DNA from: Treponema sp.
GTDB lineage: Bacteria; Spirochaetota; Spirochaetia; Treponematales; Breznakiellaceae
Assembly: GCA_003245635.1 (NCBI GenBank)
Contig: QKCO01000058.1
Location: 1 to 32,351 of the forward strand
Length of the DNA stretch: 32,351 nucleotides
Reading direction: 5' to 3'
Both the position numbers and the translations under genes were made by a program. The notes under the pieces were generated by a model. The model worked only from the letters and a program-made list of their open reading frames with translations. It did not search any database and was not told the DNA's origin. Below are positions 24,169 to 30,500 of this stretch, one piece after another (the stretch's first letter is position 1; the number at the start of each line of letters is the position of its first letter).

Positions 24169-24178
24169 GAAAAACCGC

Positions 24179-24655
24179 TTATTCGGGGTAGTTCAGGTTT
24201 TCGAGCTTCGGGGCGCGGAGAACTTCCAGGAATCGGGACGCTTCCCAGCGGGCCATATCGGGATTCTGGTCCCGCCAGTTCCCGCACTCGGAGGCGGAAG
24301 CTCCGGGCACGTCGCCGGAGAAGCCGGCCATCCATTCGAACATCTCCCGAAGAACGGGAAGAACGGCTGAGGAATCGAGCTCGCCCGCGAACAGCGCGTA
24401 GAGCCCCGTCCTGCAGCCCATGGGGCCGAAATACACCGTCCGCGCCGACCACTCGGGGTGCGAGCGCAGAAAAGTCGCGCCGAGGTGCTCGAGGGTGTGC
24501 AGGGTCGGGACATCTAGGACCGGTTCCCGGTTGGGTTCCTTCATTCGAATGTCGAAGGTCGTGATCACCGCGTCGCCGAAGCGGTCGCGGCGGGACACGA
24601 AGACGCCCCGCTTGAGGCGCAGGTGGTCGATCTTGAAGCTGGCTATCTTTTCCAC
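24179..24655 (-). CDS. luxS: S-ribosylhomocysteine lyase LuxS
   Basis: Cleaves S-ribosylhomocysteine to homocysteine and DPD, the precursor of autoinducer AI-2; 158 residues, cytoplasmic. The metal site is complete: H53 and H57 in HTLEH and C124 in ASECGNW. The catalytic C81 is in YFGPMGCRTG and the catalytic Glu is E56. Length and spacing match the E. coli enzyme closely. It lies 11 bases downstream of the Pfs nucleosidase gene that makes its substrate, so the two form an operon. Confidence 0.97.
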   Translation of the reverse strand: MEKIASFKIDHLRLKRGVFVSRRDRFGDAVITTFDIRMKEPNREPVLDVPTLHTLEHLGATFLRSHPEWSARTVYFGPMGCRTGLYALFAGELDSSAVLPVLREMFEWMAGFSGDVPGASASECGNWRDQNPDMARWEASRFLEVLRAPKLENLNYPE

Positions 24656-24666
24656 GGAAAACTCCT

Positions 24667-25377
24667 CTAGCGACTCAGCCGTACGATGCGCTTGACTATC
24701 TCCGACGAATTGCGCGAAGCGAGCGGCAGGAACTCGTCGAACTTCATCGGAGATTCCTTGCCGGCGATATCCGACAGGGCGCGGATGACTAAAACGGGCA
24801 CGCCGAAAAGCGAGCAGGCCTGAGCGACCGCGGCCCCCTCCATCTCCACGGCGCAGACGGCGGGGTAACGCGTACGGATCGAATCGATCAGGGCGCTTTC
24901 ATGCACGAACGCGTCGCCCGAGGCGATGACCCCTCGCACGTGGCTGAGCCCCGAGAGCACGCCCTCGCTCTTCAATTCGTCCACGGCGCGCTCGGCGCGC
25001 TCGATCAGCTCAGGAGGCACCGGAAATACGGCTGGCGATCCGGGGACCTGTCCCGGCTCGTAGCCGAAGGCGGTCACATCCACATCGTGCTGCACCAGGC
25101 CATCGGACACGACGACGTCGCCAAACGTCAGCTCCTTATGGAGCCCACCGGCCGAGCCGGTATTGACCACGAAGTCTGGCTTGAAGCGCTCGACCAGCAG
25201 CGCGCAGCCGACCGCGGCGTTGACTTTCCCGATTCCGCAGCGCAGGAGCGCGACGGGAACCCCGTCGAGCGCGCCCGAATAGAATGTGAATCCGCCGACT
25301 GTCGTCTCTTCCGGTTGCCCGAGCGCCTCGCGCAGAAGCCGCACTTCCTCTTCCATCGCCCCTATGATGCCGATCAT
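24667..25377 (-). CDS. mtnN: 5'-methylthioadenosine/S-adenosylhomocysteine nucleosidase (Pfs)
   Basis: Hydrolyses S-adenosylhomocysteine and methylthioadenosine, removing adenine; 236 residues, cytoplasmic. It opens MIGIIGAMEEEVRLLREAL, with the family's N-terminal acidic residue. It has NTGSAGGLHKELTFGDVVVSDGLVQHDVD, the substrate-binding VEMEGAAVAQAC and the catalytic Asp in ALSDIAGKESP. The product S-ribosylhomocysteine feeds LuxS, encoded next. The promoter TTCACA-N17-TATGGT ends six bases before the ATG, suggesting a leaderless message, although GTAGG close to the start could also act as a weak ribosome site. Confidence 0.96.
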   Translation of the reverse strand: MIGIIGAMEEEVRLLREALGQPEETTVGGFTFYSGALDGVPVALLRCGIGKVNAAVGCALLVERFKPDFVVNTGSAGGLHKELTFGDVVVSDGLVQHDVDVTAFGYEPGQVPGSPAVFPVPPELIERAERAVDELKSEGVLSGLSHVRGVIASGDAFVHESALIDSIRTRYPAVCAVEMEGAAVAQACSLFGVPVLVIRALSDIAGKESPMKFDEFLPLASRNSSEIVKRIVRLSR

Positions 25378-25383
25378 GAGCCT

Positions 25384-25414
25384 ACCATACCCCGCTTCAC
25401 TCGTCTTGTGAAGC
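25384..25414 (-). promoter_or_regulatory. mtnN-luxS promoter overlapping an inverted repeat
   Basis: Minus strand -35 TTCACA (25412-25407) and -10 TATGGT (25389-25384), spacer 17, six bases before the start codon. A perfect 7-bp inverted repeat, gcttcac (25394-25400) and gtgaagc (25408-25414) with a 7-base gap, covers the -35 and spacer. It is a reasonable operator or a short hairpin. Confidence 0.55.
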
Positions 25415-25447
25415 CGCCGGTTCGGCAGAGACGCTCAATGAGCTCAC

Positions 25448-25476
25448 TTGAATGCCCGCCGATCGAGGGCTACAAT
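25448..25476 (+). promoter_or_regulatory. Promoter of the DHH phosphoesterase gene
   Basis: TTGAAT (25448-25453), 17 bases, TACAAT (25471-25476), then six bases to ATG 25483. Transcription would start at or next to the A of the start codon, and no Shine-Dalgarno is present, so the mRNA is probably leaderless. Confidence 0.65.
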
Positions 25477-25482
25477 CGAAGC

Positions 25483-26661
25483 ATGGCTCCGAACAGCATG
25501 CGCGGAAAACGAAGCCTCCCCTCCATAGCGGCCCGCAACCGCGTCTTCGGCAATATCGTCCGGGCGCTCGCCGAAAAAGAGAGCTTCCTGATGATCGGAC
25601 ACGCGAATCCGGACGAGGATTGCCTGGGATCGCTCGCGGCGTTCGGTCTGCTCGCGCGGAAGCTGGGCAAGCGGGCGGCGATCTACATGAAGCGTCCTTT
25701 TCCGCGCCAATTCTCGTTTCTGACCGGCATCTGCTCATTCAACGGCATACGCGTTCTTACGGGAGAAACCCTTCCCGAAGAACCGTTCGATGCCGCGGTC
25801 GCGCTCGACACGCCCAAGCCGTCAATGCTGGACATCCCCGACCGGGTTCGTGCGGCTCTCGATTCCGGTGATGTCTTGAAGATCGAACTGGACCATCATC
25901 TGGAGACCGACGCGGAGTACTTCGGAGACGAAGGCTTTTGCCTGGTCACCGACGCCTCCTCGACATGCGAGCTGGTGGGGTTCCTCGCCTACAAGATAGA
26001 TGCCGACGCCGCGCTGAAAGAGCGGTTCGGCCTCGCCGAGGTATTCACGCGCAATCTCGTGCTCGCCATCATCACCGGCGTCATCGGCGACTCGCGCATG
26101 GGCATGTACCTGAAGACGACCCGCGAACGGCGGCTCTACGGCTGGATGAGCGGGCAGTTCGACCGGATGCTCGAAGAAAAGACGCACAGTGGCTCGGAGA
26201 ATTTCAAATCGAAGGAACACGTGTTCGAAGCGATGGCGTCGCTCACGCACGACGAGGAATACTGCCGCGAGCGAATTTCCGCGCGCAGGCGGCACGAACG
26301 CCTTTTCGACTGGTCGGCCGTCCCGGAAGCGGAGGCCCGCGAGCTGCGCCGGGCCTACGGCGACGAAACCTTCGTATCCGTCGTGAAATCGGTCGTCGAC
26401 GATCTGGCCGAACAGAACGGGACCTGCGGACTCGTCGCGTATACAGACGACGCGCTGGCGCAGTTCCGCATCCGCCGCGCCCGCGGCTTCACCGGCTTCG
26501 ACCTGCGCGACATGCTCGCCGAGCTGTCGTTCGAGAACGGCGGCGGACACCCGGGCGCGATCGGCTTCAGGCTGCCGAAAGGCGAAGTGCCCGATCTCGA
26601 CGCCTTCTGCGCCGACCTGGTCGAACGGGTGACCGCGATGATCGAACGCCGGCGGTCCTAG
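25483..26661 (+). CDS. DHH/DHHA1 family phosphoesterase
   Basis: Predicted phosphodiesterase of the NrnA/GdpP superfamily, 392 residues, cytoplasmic. The DHH domain has motif I GHANPDEDCLGSL (38-50), motif II in AALDT-like VALDTPKP (about 107-113) and the DHH triad D137-H138-H139 in IELDHHLETD. The C-terminal DHHA1 domain ends with GGGHPGAIGFRL (about 348). Known relatives degrade nanoRNA, pAp or cyclic dinucleotides, and which applies here cannot be told. Motif I has Glu where NrnA usually has Gly (NPDED versus NPDGD). The start at 25483 fits a promoter six bases upstream; the longer open frame before it is antisense to mtnN. It is divergent from mtnN-luxS. Confidence 0.88.
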   Translation: MAPNSMRGKRSLPSIAARNRVFGNIVRALAEKESFLMIGHANPDEDCLGSLAAFGLLARKLGKRAAIYMKRPFPRQFSFLTGICSFNGIRVLTGETLPEEPFDAAVALDTPKPSMLDIPDRVRAALDSGDVLKIELDHHLETDAEYFGDEGFCLVTDASSTCELVGFLAYKIDADAALKERFGLAEVFTRNLVLAIITGVIGDSRMGMYLKTTRERRLYGWMSGQFDRMLEEKTHSGSENFKSKEHVFEAMASLTHDEEYCRERISARRRHERLFDWSAVPEAEARELRRAYGDETFVSVVKSVVDDLAEQNGTCGLVAYTDDALAQFRIRRARGFTGFDLRDMLAELSFENGGGHPGAIGFRLPKGEVPDLDAFCADLVERVTAMIERRRS

Positions 26662-26668
26662 CGAGGAG

Positions 26669-27814
26669 TCATGCGTCCTGCCCGGGATTTTCCCGCACCA
26701 GGCACGATCGGAATAGGAGTCCGGCGCCCCAGATGGTCGTGCGGTTCCGGCCCCGCTCCTTGGACGAATACAGAGCCTCGTCGGCGCGGGACAGCAGGAT
26801 ATCGGCGTCCTGAAGATCGCCCGAACTGAAGACGGCGACTCCCGAACTGATCGTCACGCGCGGCAGGGCCTGGGACCAGGGGATATCGAGGTTCTCGACC
26901 GATTCCCGCAGCCGCTCGCTCACGGCCCAGGCCTGCTCCCGGTTGGTTTCCGGCAGGAGGACCGTGAATTCCTCCCCGCCGAAGCGCGCGAGCACGTCAA
27001 GATCGCGGATATTCGCCTTCAGCGCCTCCGCGATGCATTCAAGCACGCGATCGCCCGCCAGATGGCCGTAGCTGTCGTTGAAGGACTTGAATTGGTCCAC
27101 GTCCATCATGATCACCGAGAACGTATATCCGGCCCTTTTTCCCCGGGCGATTTCCTCGTGGAGGCGGACCATGAAGAAGCCGTGGTTGAAGAGCCCTGTC
27201 TTCACGTCGCGCACCGAATGCTCGTAGTGGAGGTGGTTCTGTATCGAAATGGCCAAGGAAGCCATGAGCTTGTCCAAATAGGATAGCTCGCGGGCGGAAT
27301 ATTGCTCCTCGAGCACTTTCGCGCCGATGAGGATGAGACCGTAAAGGCCCGAAGGTCCGACCACCGGCACGACGATCTCGGGAGAAATCGAGTCGAAGGG
27401 CTCGGTCAGCGCTTCATCGCCGAGCTGGTAGGCGAAAAGATCGAAGCTGATGGGGCCCGGATACTTGCGAAAGAACGATTCGAAGGGAGCGAGGCTTTCG
27501 AGCTTGAGCGGCGCATCGACCTGCTTGAGATTCCGATAGCCCCTGATGACCAGATCCTCATGCCCCGAGCGCGGCCGCCACACGAATGCGAGGAAAGACG
27601 GGAGAAAACGGTCGGTGATGCACCGGACCGTGGCTTCGATCATCTCGTCGACGTCGGTGCACTTGAATATCGCCGACGCCCCGGCGAGCAGGCTCTCCAG
27701 GTCGCGCGTTTCGCGGCGAAGGGCGTCGACGTGGGAAAGGATTCCAAGTTCCTGCAGCAGCGAGTAATGCTTGAGAAGCCGCGGATCCTTCATGATGTCG
27801 ACGTTTTCGTGCAT
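26669..27814 (-). CDS. GAF-GGDEF diguanylate cyclase
   Basis: Soluble cyclic-di-GMP synthase of about 381 residues. A GAF-like sensor occupies about 40-205 (LLAGASAIFKCTDVDEMIEATVRC...EIVVPVVGPSGLYGLILIGAK...LDKLMASLAISIQNHL). The GGDEF domain (about 210-365) has the canonical loop RFGGEEFTVLL and an inhibitory RxxD (RDLD) five residues upstream. There are no membrane segments. ATG 27814 is chosen, with GTG 27823 as a close alternative; ribosome sites are weak. It lies downstream of the zinc-ribbon gene, 27 bases away, at the end of the trmD-rplS gene series. The stop is seven bases from that of the convergent phosphoesterase. Confidence 0.9.
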   Translation of the reverse strand: MHENVDIMKDPRLLKHYSLLQELGILSHVDALRRETRDLESLLAGASAIFKCTDVDEMIEATVRCITDRFLPSFLAFVWRPRSGHEDLVIRGYRNLKQVDAPLKLESLAPFESFFRKYPGPISFDLFAYQLGDEALTEPFDSISPEIVVPVVGPSGLYGLILIGAKVLEEQYSARELSYLDKLMASLAISIQNHLHYEHSVRDVKTGLFNHGFFMVRLHEEIARGKRAGYTFSVIMMDVDQFKSFNDSYGHLAGDRVLECIAEALKANIRDLDVLARFGGEEFTVLLPETNREQAWAVSERLRESVENLDIPWSQALPRVTISSGVAVFSSGDLQDADILLSRADEALYSSKERGRNRTTIWGAGLLFRSCLVRENPGQDA

Positions 27815-27841
27815 GGCGCTCACGTGCGGGATTCCCTAGCC

Positions 27842-28537
27842 TCAAGTCGCGGAATACAGGTCCGATACCTCTCGGCGCCAATCGGCGCGCTTCTCTTTCT
27901 CTTCCCACTGAATCAGCTTGCGGACCCGGAAATGCTTCAGGTCGCTCGGATTCTCAAAAAGGACGACGCCGAAGCGTCCGCCCCCCAGGTAGACTATCTT
28001 CTCCCCGTCGGCGAGCGTTTCGCTTTCGGTCAGGCGCGCGAGCACGCAGTCGAAATGGATGGGGGCCCCGCTTTCCTTATCGTTGAGCGCGGACGGCAGA
28101 TCCTCGATCTGGGCGCCGCAGCGGGGACAGACCGGCTTGGGCAAGGTCGGAGAAACGATGCGGGGCGCGTTGAAGCGCTCGCGCGCGGGGACGTTCGCTT
28201 TGCCCGTCTCGGGCCGGTCGCCCCTGCGCTGCTGCTTGCCGCCGCTGCGGTCCCCGCCGCGGTCGCCGCGGGTAGACTCCGCCGACCGGGCCGAACGGTC
28301 GTTGCCCCGCCCCTGACGCTCTCCCCCGGAAGGCCGCGCGCTCTTGTTCTGCCGCCGCTGACTCTGTCCTTTCCCTTGGTTCTGACTTTGATTCTGGTTC
28401 GGATTCTGCGGCGCCTGTTGGGCCGCGGGGGCTCCGGGATTTTGCGCCTGGGCCGCCCGATCGCCGCCGTTCGACCGCCGGCGTCTTCCGCGGGAAGAAC
28501 GGCGTCGCTCGCTGCGAGGATTATCGGTCTCGTTCAT
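27842..28537 (-). CDS. Arg/Gln/Asn-rich disordered protein with C2HC zinc-ribbon-like domain, unknown function
   Basis: 231 residues in two parts. Residues 1-115 are low complexity, dominated by Arg, Gly, Gln, Asn and Ser (RRRSSRGRRRRSNGG, NPNQNQSQNQGKGQSQRRQN), of the kind that binds RNA. Residues about 130-225 form a compact domain with C137-x2-C140 and H161-x2-C164, followed by GEKIVYLGGGRFGVVLFENP and RKLIQWEEKEKRADWR. The compact domain looks like a conserved spirochaete hypothetical; I know of no assigned role. AGGAG precedes the ATG. The start overlaps the end of the 55-residue ORF upstream by 17 bases. A nucleic-acid or ribosome-related role is a guess based on composition and on the trmD-rplS setting. 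Confidence 0.75.
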   Translation of the reverse strand: MNETDNPRSERRRSSRGRRRRSNGGDRAAQAQNPGAPAAQQAPQNPNQNQSQNQGKGQSQRRQNKSARPSGGERQGRGNDRSARSAESTRGDRGGDRSGGKQQRRGDRPETGKANVPARERFNAPRIVSPTLPKPVCPRCGAQIEDLPSALNDKESGAPIHFDCVLARLTESETLADGEKIVYLGGGRFGVVLFENPSDLKHFRVRKLIQWEEKEKRADWRREVSDLYSAT

Positions 28538-28688
28538 TAGGCGCTCCTGGAGATCGAACGCCGATGAGCTCGTCGCTCAGCACCTGCGCAATGCGCCGGA
28601 TCGCGTCCGCAATATATGATTCATCGTCGATCAACCGTTTCAATTCTTCGATATTTCGAGAATCGCGGCATTCGCCGATCTGAACCAT
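28521..28688 (-). CDS. Small conserved-looking ORF of 55 residues, translationally coupled to yraN
   Basis: Starts MVQIGECRDSRNIEELKRL and continues as a charged, helical, Leu/Ile-patterned sequence to IIG-like VLSDELIGV. Its ATG (28688-28686) shares a base with the yraN stop as TGATG, and GGAG lies about seven bases upstream within yraN. Its end overlaps the start of the zinc-ribbon gene by 17 bases. Coupling on both sides and the absence of other coding in this stretch support a real gene. No family recognised; helical DNA- or protein-interaction modules of this size are common. Confidence 0.6.
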   Translation of the reverse strand: MVQIGECRDSRNIEELKRLIDDESYIADAIRRIAQVLSDELIGVRSPGAPNERDR

Positions 28689-29044
28689 CATACACGCTCC
28701 GTAAACGCCGATGCAAGATGCCTGATGCCGTCGGCTCCGATGAAGACCACATCGAACCGGACCGCCATGCCATTATATTCTCGATTGCGGGAAAGGAAAA
28801 ACTTAGCCGTTTCTATGACGCGGAATACTTTTCGGGAATCGATCGACCGTTCAAGATCCTCGATTCCATAGCGGCGCCAGGACTTGACTTCCACGAAGAC
28901 GACCGTTTCCCCGTCGACGGCGACCAAGTCGATCTCGCCGCGCGCGGAACGGACGTTCCGCGCCACGATCCTGAGTCCCGCCTCCTCGAGAAAGGAAGCG
29001 GCGGCGTTCTCGCCGGCCCGTCCGGCGGCGGAGCTGCCTTTCAC
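28688..29044 (-). CDS. YraN family endonuclease-like protein (UPF0102)
   Basis: 118-residue protein of the UPF0102/YraN family, with the restriction-endonuclease-like fold. It begins GRAGENAAASFLEEAGLRIVARNVRSARGEIDLVAVDGETVVFVEVKSW, which gives the E37-I-D39...E52-V-K54 nuclease-type motif. The C-terminal half FDVVFIGADGIRHLASAF is typical. Its biochemical role is not settled in the literature I know. The ATG region overlaps the end of the HD-GYP gene by four bases (ATGA). In many bacteria yraN lies near rplS, rnhB and trmD, as it does here. Confidence 0.93.
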   Translation of the reverse strand: MKGSSAAGRAGENAAASFLEEAGLRIVARNVRSARGEIDLVAVDGETVVFVEVKSWRRYGIEDLERSIDSRKVFRVIETAKFFLSRNREYNGMAVRFDVVFIGADGIRHLASAFTERV

Positions 29045-30246
29045 GCCGGAGCGGCGAATTCCTTCGGATCGATGGCGCGCGCGATGAACAGGCTTTTCTC
29101 GGTCATAAGATCAACCGCATCCCCCTCGTCCTGCGCGTACGCCTTGCCGAAATCGTCGATGAGGATGCGGATGCGCGGCCGGAGCGGCGCATCTCCGTGC
29201 ACCTCCGTGACGCGGGCGACCGCGCCGTTGTTGAGCAGCACGATGGAGCCGATCGGATAGATGCCCATGGTTTTGATGAACACCTTGAGCACGTCCGGAT
29301 CGAAGCGGCGGGAATTGTCGGAAAGCAGGCTCTTCATCGCCGCGTAACCGATCATCGAATTGCGGTACGGCTTCTCGCTGACCATGGCTTCGAACGCGTC
29401 CGCCACGGATACGATGCGCGCGCCCAGATCGATGCCCTCTCCGGCCGTACGGCGGGGATAGCCGTCGCCGTCCCAGCGCTCGTGGTGCTGAAGGGCGATG
29501 ACGCCCACGTCTTCGGGATACAGGAGCTCCTTGCAGACGATCTTGAACGCGTACAGCGGATGCGCCTTCATGCGCTGGGCCTCGGCGTCGGACAAGCCGC
29601 CCTTCTTCTCGAGGATTTCCCGCGGCAGCTTGAGCATGCCGACGTCGTGCAGGATGGCGCCCGTCGCGATATGCAGGATCCGGTGGTGCGGAAGCTTCAT
29701 CTCCATCGCGGTCAGGGTCGAAAGGATCGCGGCATTGACGGAGCTTTTCGCCAATTCATGGCCGGACACCTCGCCGCCGAGGATAAAGCCTATTACGCTG
29801 TCGCGATTTTCACGGACGGCGGACAGAAGGCGGCTCACGATAGCGTCGATCGCCCGGGACTCTACGGAGAGGCTGGAGGCGATCTGGGTGAAGACGGCAT
29901 GGAGCCGCTCGATCAGATCCATGTAGACCCGGTAGACGCTTTTGTTTTCCTGAACGGCCGGAAGCGAGAGAATCTTGGAAGCGCTCGCTTTCAGGCTCGG
30001 GGGGACCGCGGATTTGGCCGCGGCGGCGGAGTGGCCGCCTCCCGCATTCGCCGGTGCCGAGGAAGCCGTCCCCGTGGCGATGTCTCCGTTCGTGCTGACC
30101 GAGTCGATACCCCAGGCTTTCAGGTGCTCGAGGTCTTTCTTGCGGATGGCGACTCCGGCGGGAACGAGCATGCTGTTCCCTTCGATGTACACCGCTTCGG
30201 TGAAGGTCTGACCGGCGCGAAGCGCCTCCACTGCAACTTTCTTCAT
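29041..30246 (-). CDS. HD-GYP domain cyclic-di-GMP phosphodiesterase
   Basis: Degrades cyclic di-GMP; 401 residues, cytoplasmic. An N-terminal DUF3391-like segment (1-55: MKKVAVEALRAGQTFTEAVYIEG) is followed by an Ala-rich linker (about 57-85), then helices and the HD-GYP domain (about 165-345). Metal and catalytic marks are complete: H200-D201 in ILHDVGMLKLP, H229, H254-H255-E256 and the DGDGYP loop, so activity is expected. The start at ATG 30246 overlaps the stop of the FlhB-like gene as ATGA, with GAGGAAG upstream. With the GGDEF gene further along the series, synthesis and breakdown of cyclic di-GMP are encoded together. Confidence 0.93.
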   Translation of the reverse strand: MKKVAVEALRAGQTFTEAVYIEGNSMLVPAGVAIRKKDLEHLKAWGIDSVSTNGDIATGTASSAPANAGGGHSAAAAKSAVPPSLKASASKILSLPAVQENKSVYRVYMDLIERLHAVFTQIASSLSVESRAIDAIVSRLLSAVRENRDSVIGFILGGEVSGHELAKSSVNAAILSTLTAMEMKLPHHRILHIATGAILHDVGMLKLPREILEKKGGLSDAEAQRMKAHPLYAFKIVCKELLYPEDVGVIALQHHERWDGDGYPRRTAGEGIDLGARIVSVADAFEAMVSEKPYRNSMIGYAAMKSLLSDNSRRFDPDVLKVFIKTMGIYPIGSIVLLNNGAVARVTEVHGDAPLRPRIRILIDDFGKAYAQDEGDAVDLMTEKSLFIARAIDPKEFAAPA

Positions 30247-30500
30247 TTGACTTCCTCGATATCCATAACTGACGCAAGCACCCGTGCGACCGCTTCCCAA
30301 TACGCCTCCGGAACGATGGTCCCGAATTCGAACGGCTCGAGCAGACCGGCCAGCGCAGCGTCCTCCACGATGGGAACGCCGGCTTTTTCGGCAAGCTCGA
30401 TGATACGATCTGCCCCGCGGCTGCGCCCCTTCGCTACGATTTTCGGCGCGGAATCACCGTCAGTATACGCCAATGCGACGGCTTTGCGCGAACGCATCAT
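30243..30500 (-). CDS. Stand-alone FlhB C-terminal domain protein (YlqH-like)
   Basis: 85-residue cytoplasmic protein resembling the cytoplasmic domain of the flagellar export-switch protein FlhB: RKAVALAYTDGDSAPKIVAKGRSRGADRIIELAEKAGVPIVEDAALAGLLEPFEFGTIVPEAYWEAVARVLASV. The self-cleaving NPTH motif of full-length FlhB is absent, as in other stand-alone versions such as Bacillus YlqH. ATG 30500 shares a base with the preceding stop (TGATG). The preceding gene is FliK/YlqG-like and lies next to rplS, as ylqG-ylqH does in Bacillus. A role in flagellar substrate switching is inference. Confidence 0.88.
   Translation of the reverse strand: MMRSRKAVALAYTDGDSAPKIVAKGRSRGADRIIELAEKAGVPIVEDAALAGLLEPFEFGTIVPEAYWEAVARVLASVMDIEEVK

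Noticed and set aside
24901-25482. N-terminal extension of the DHH phosphoesterase by 194 codons
   Set aside because: This part is antisense to mtnN and lies upstream of a good promoter that ends six bases before ATG 25483.
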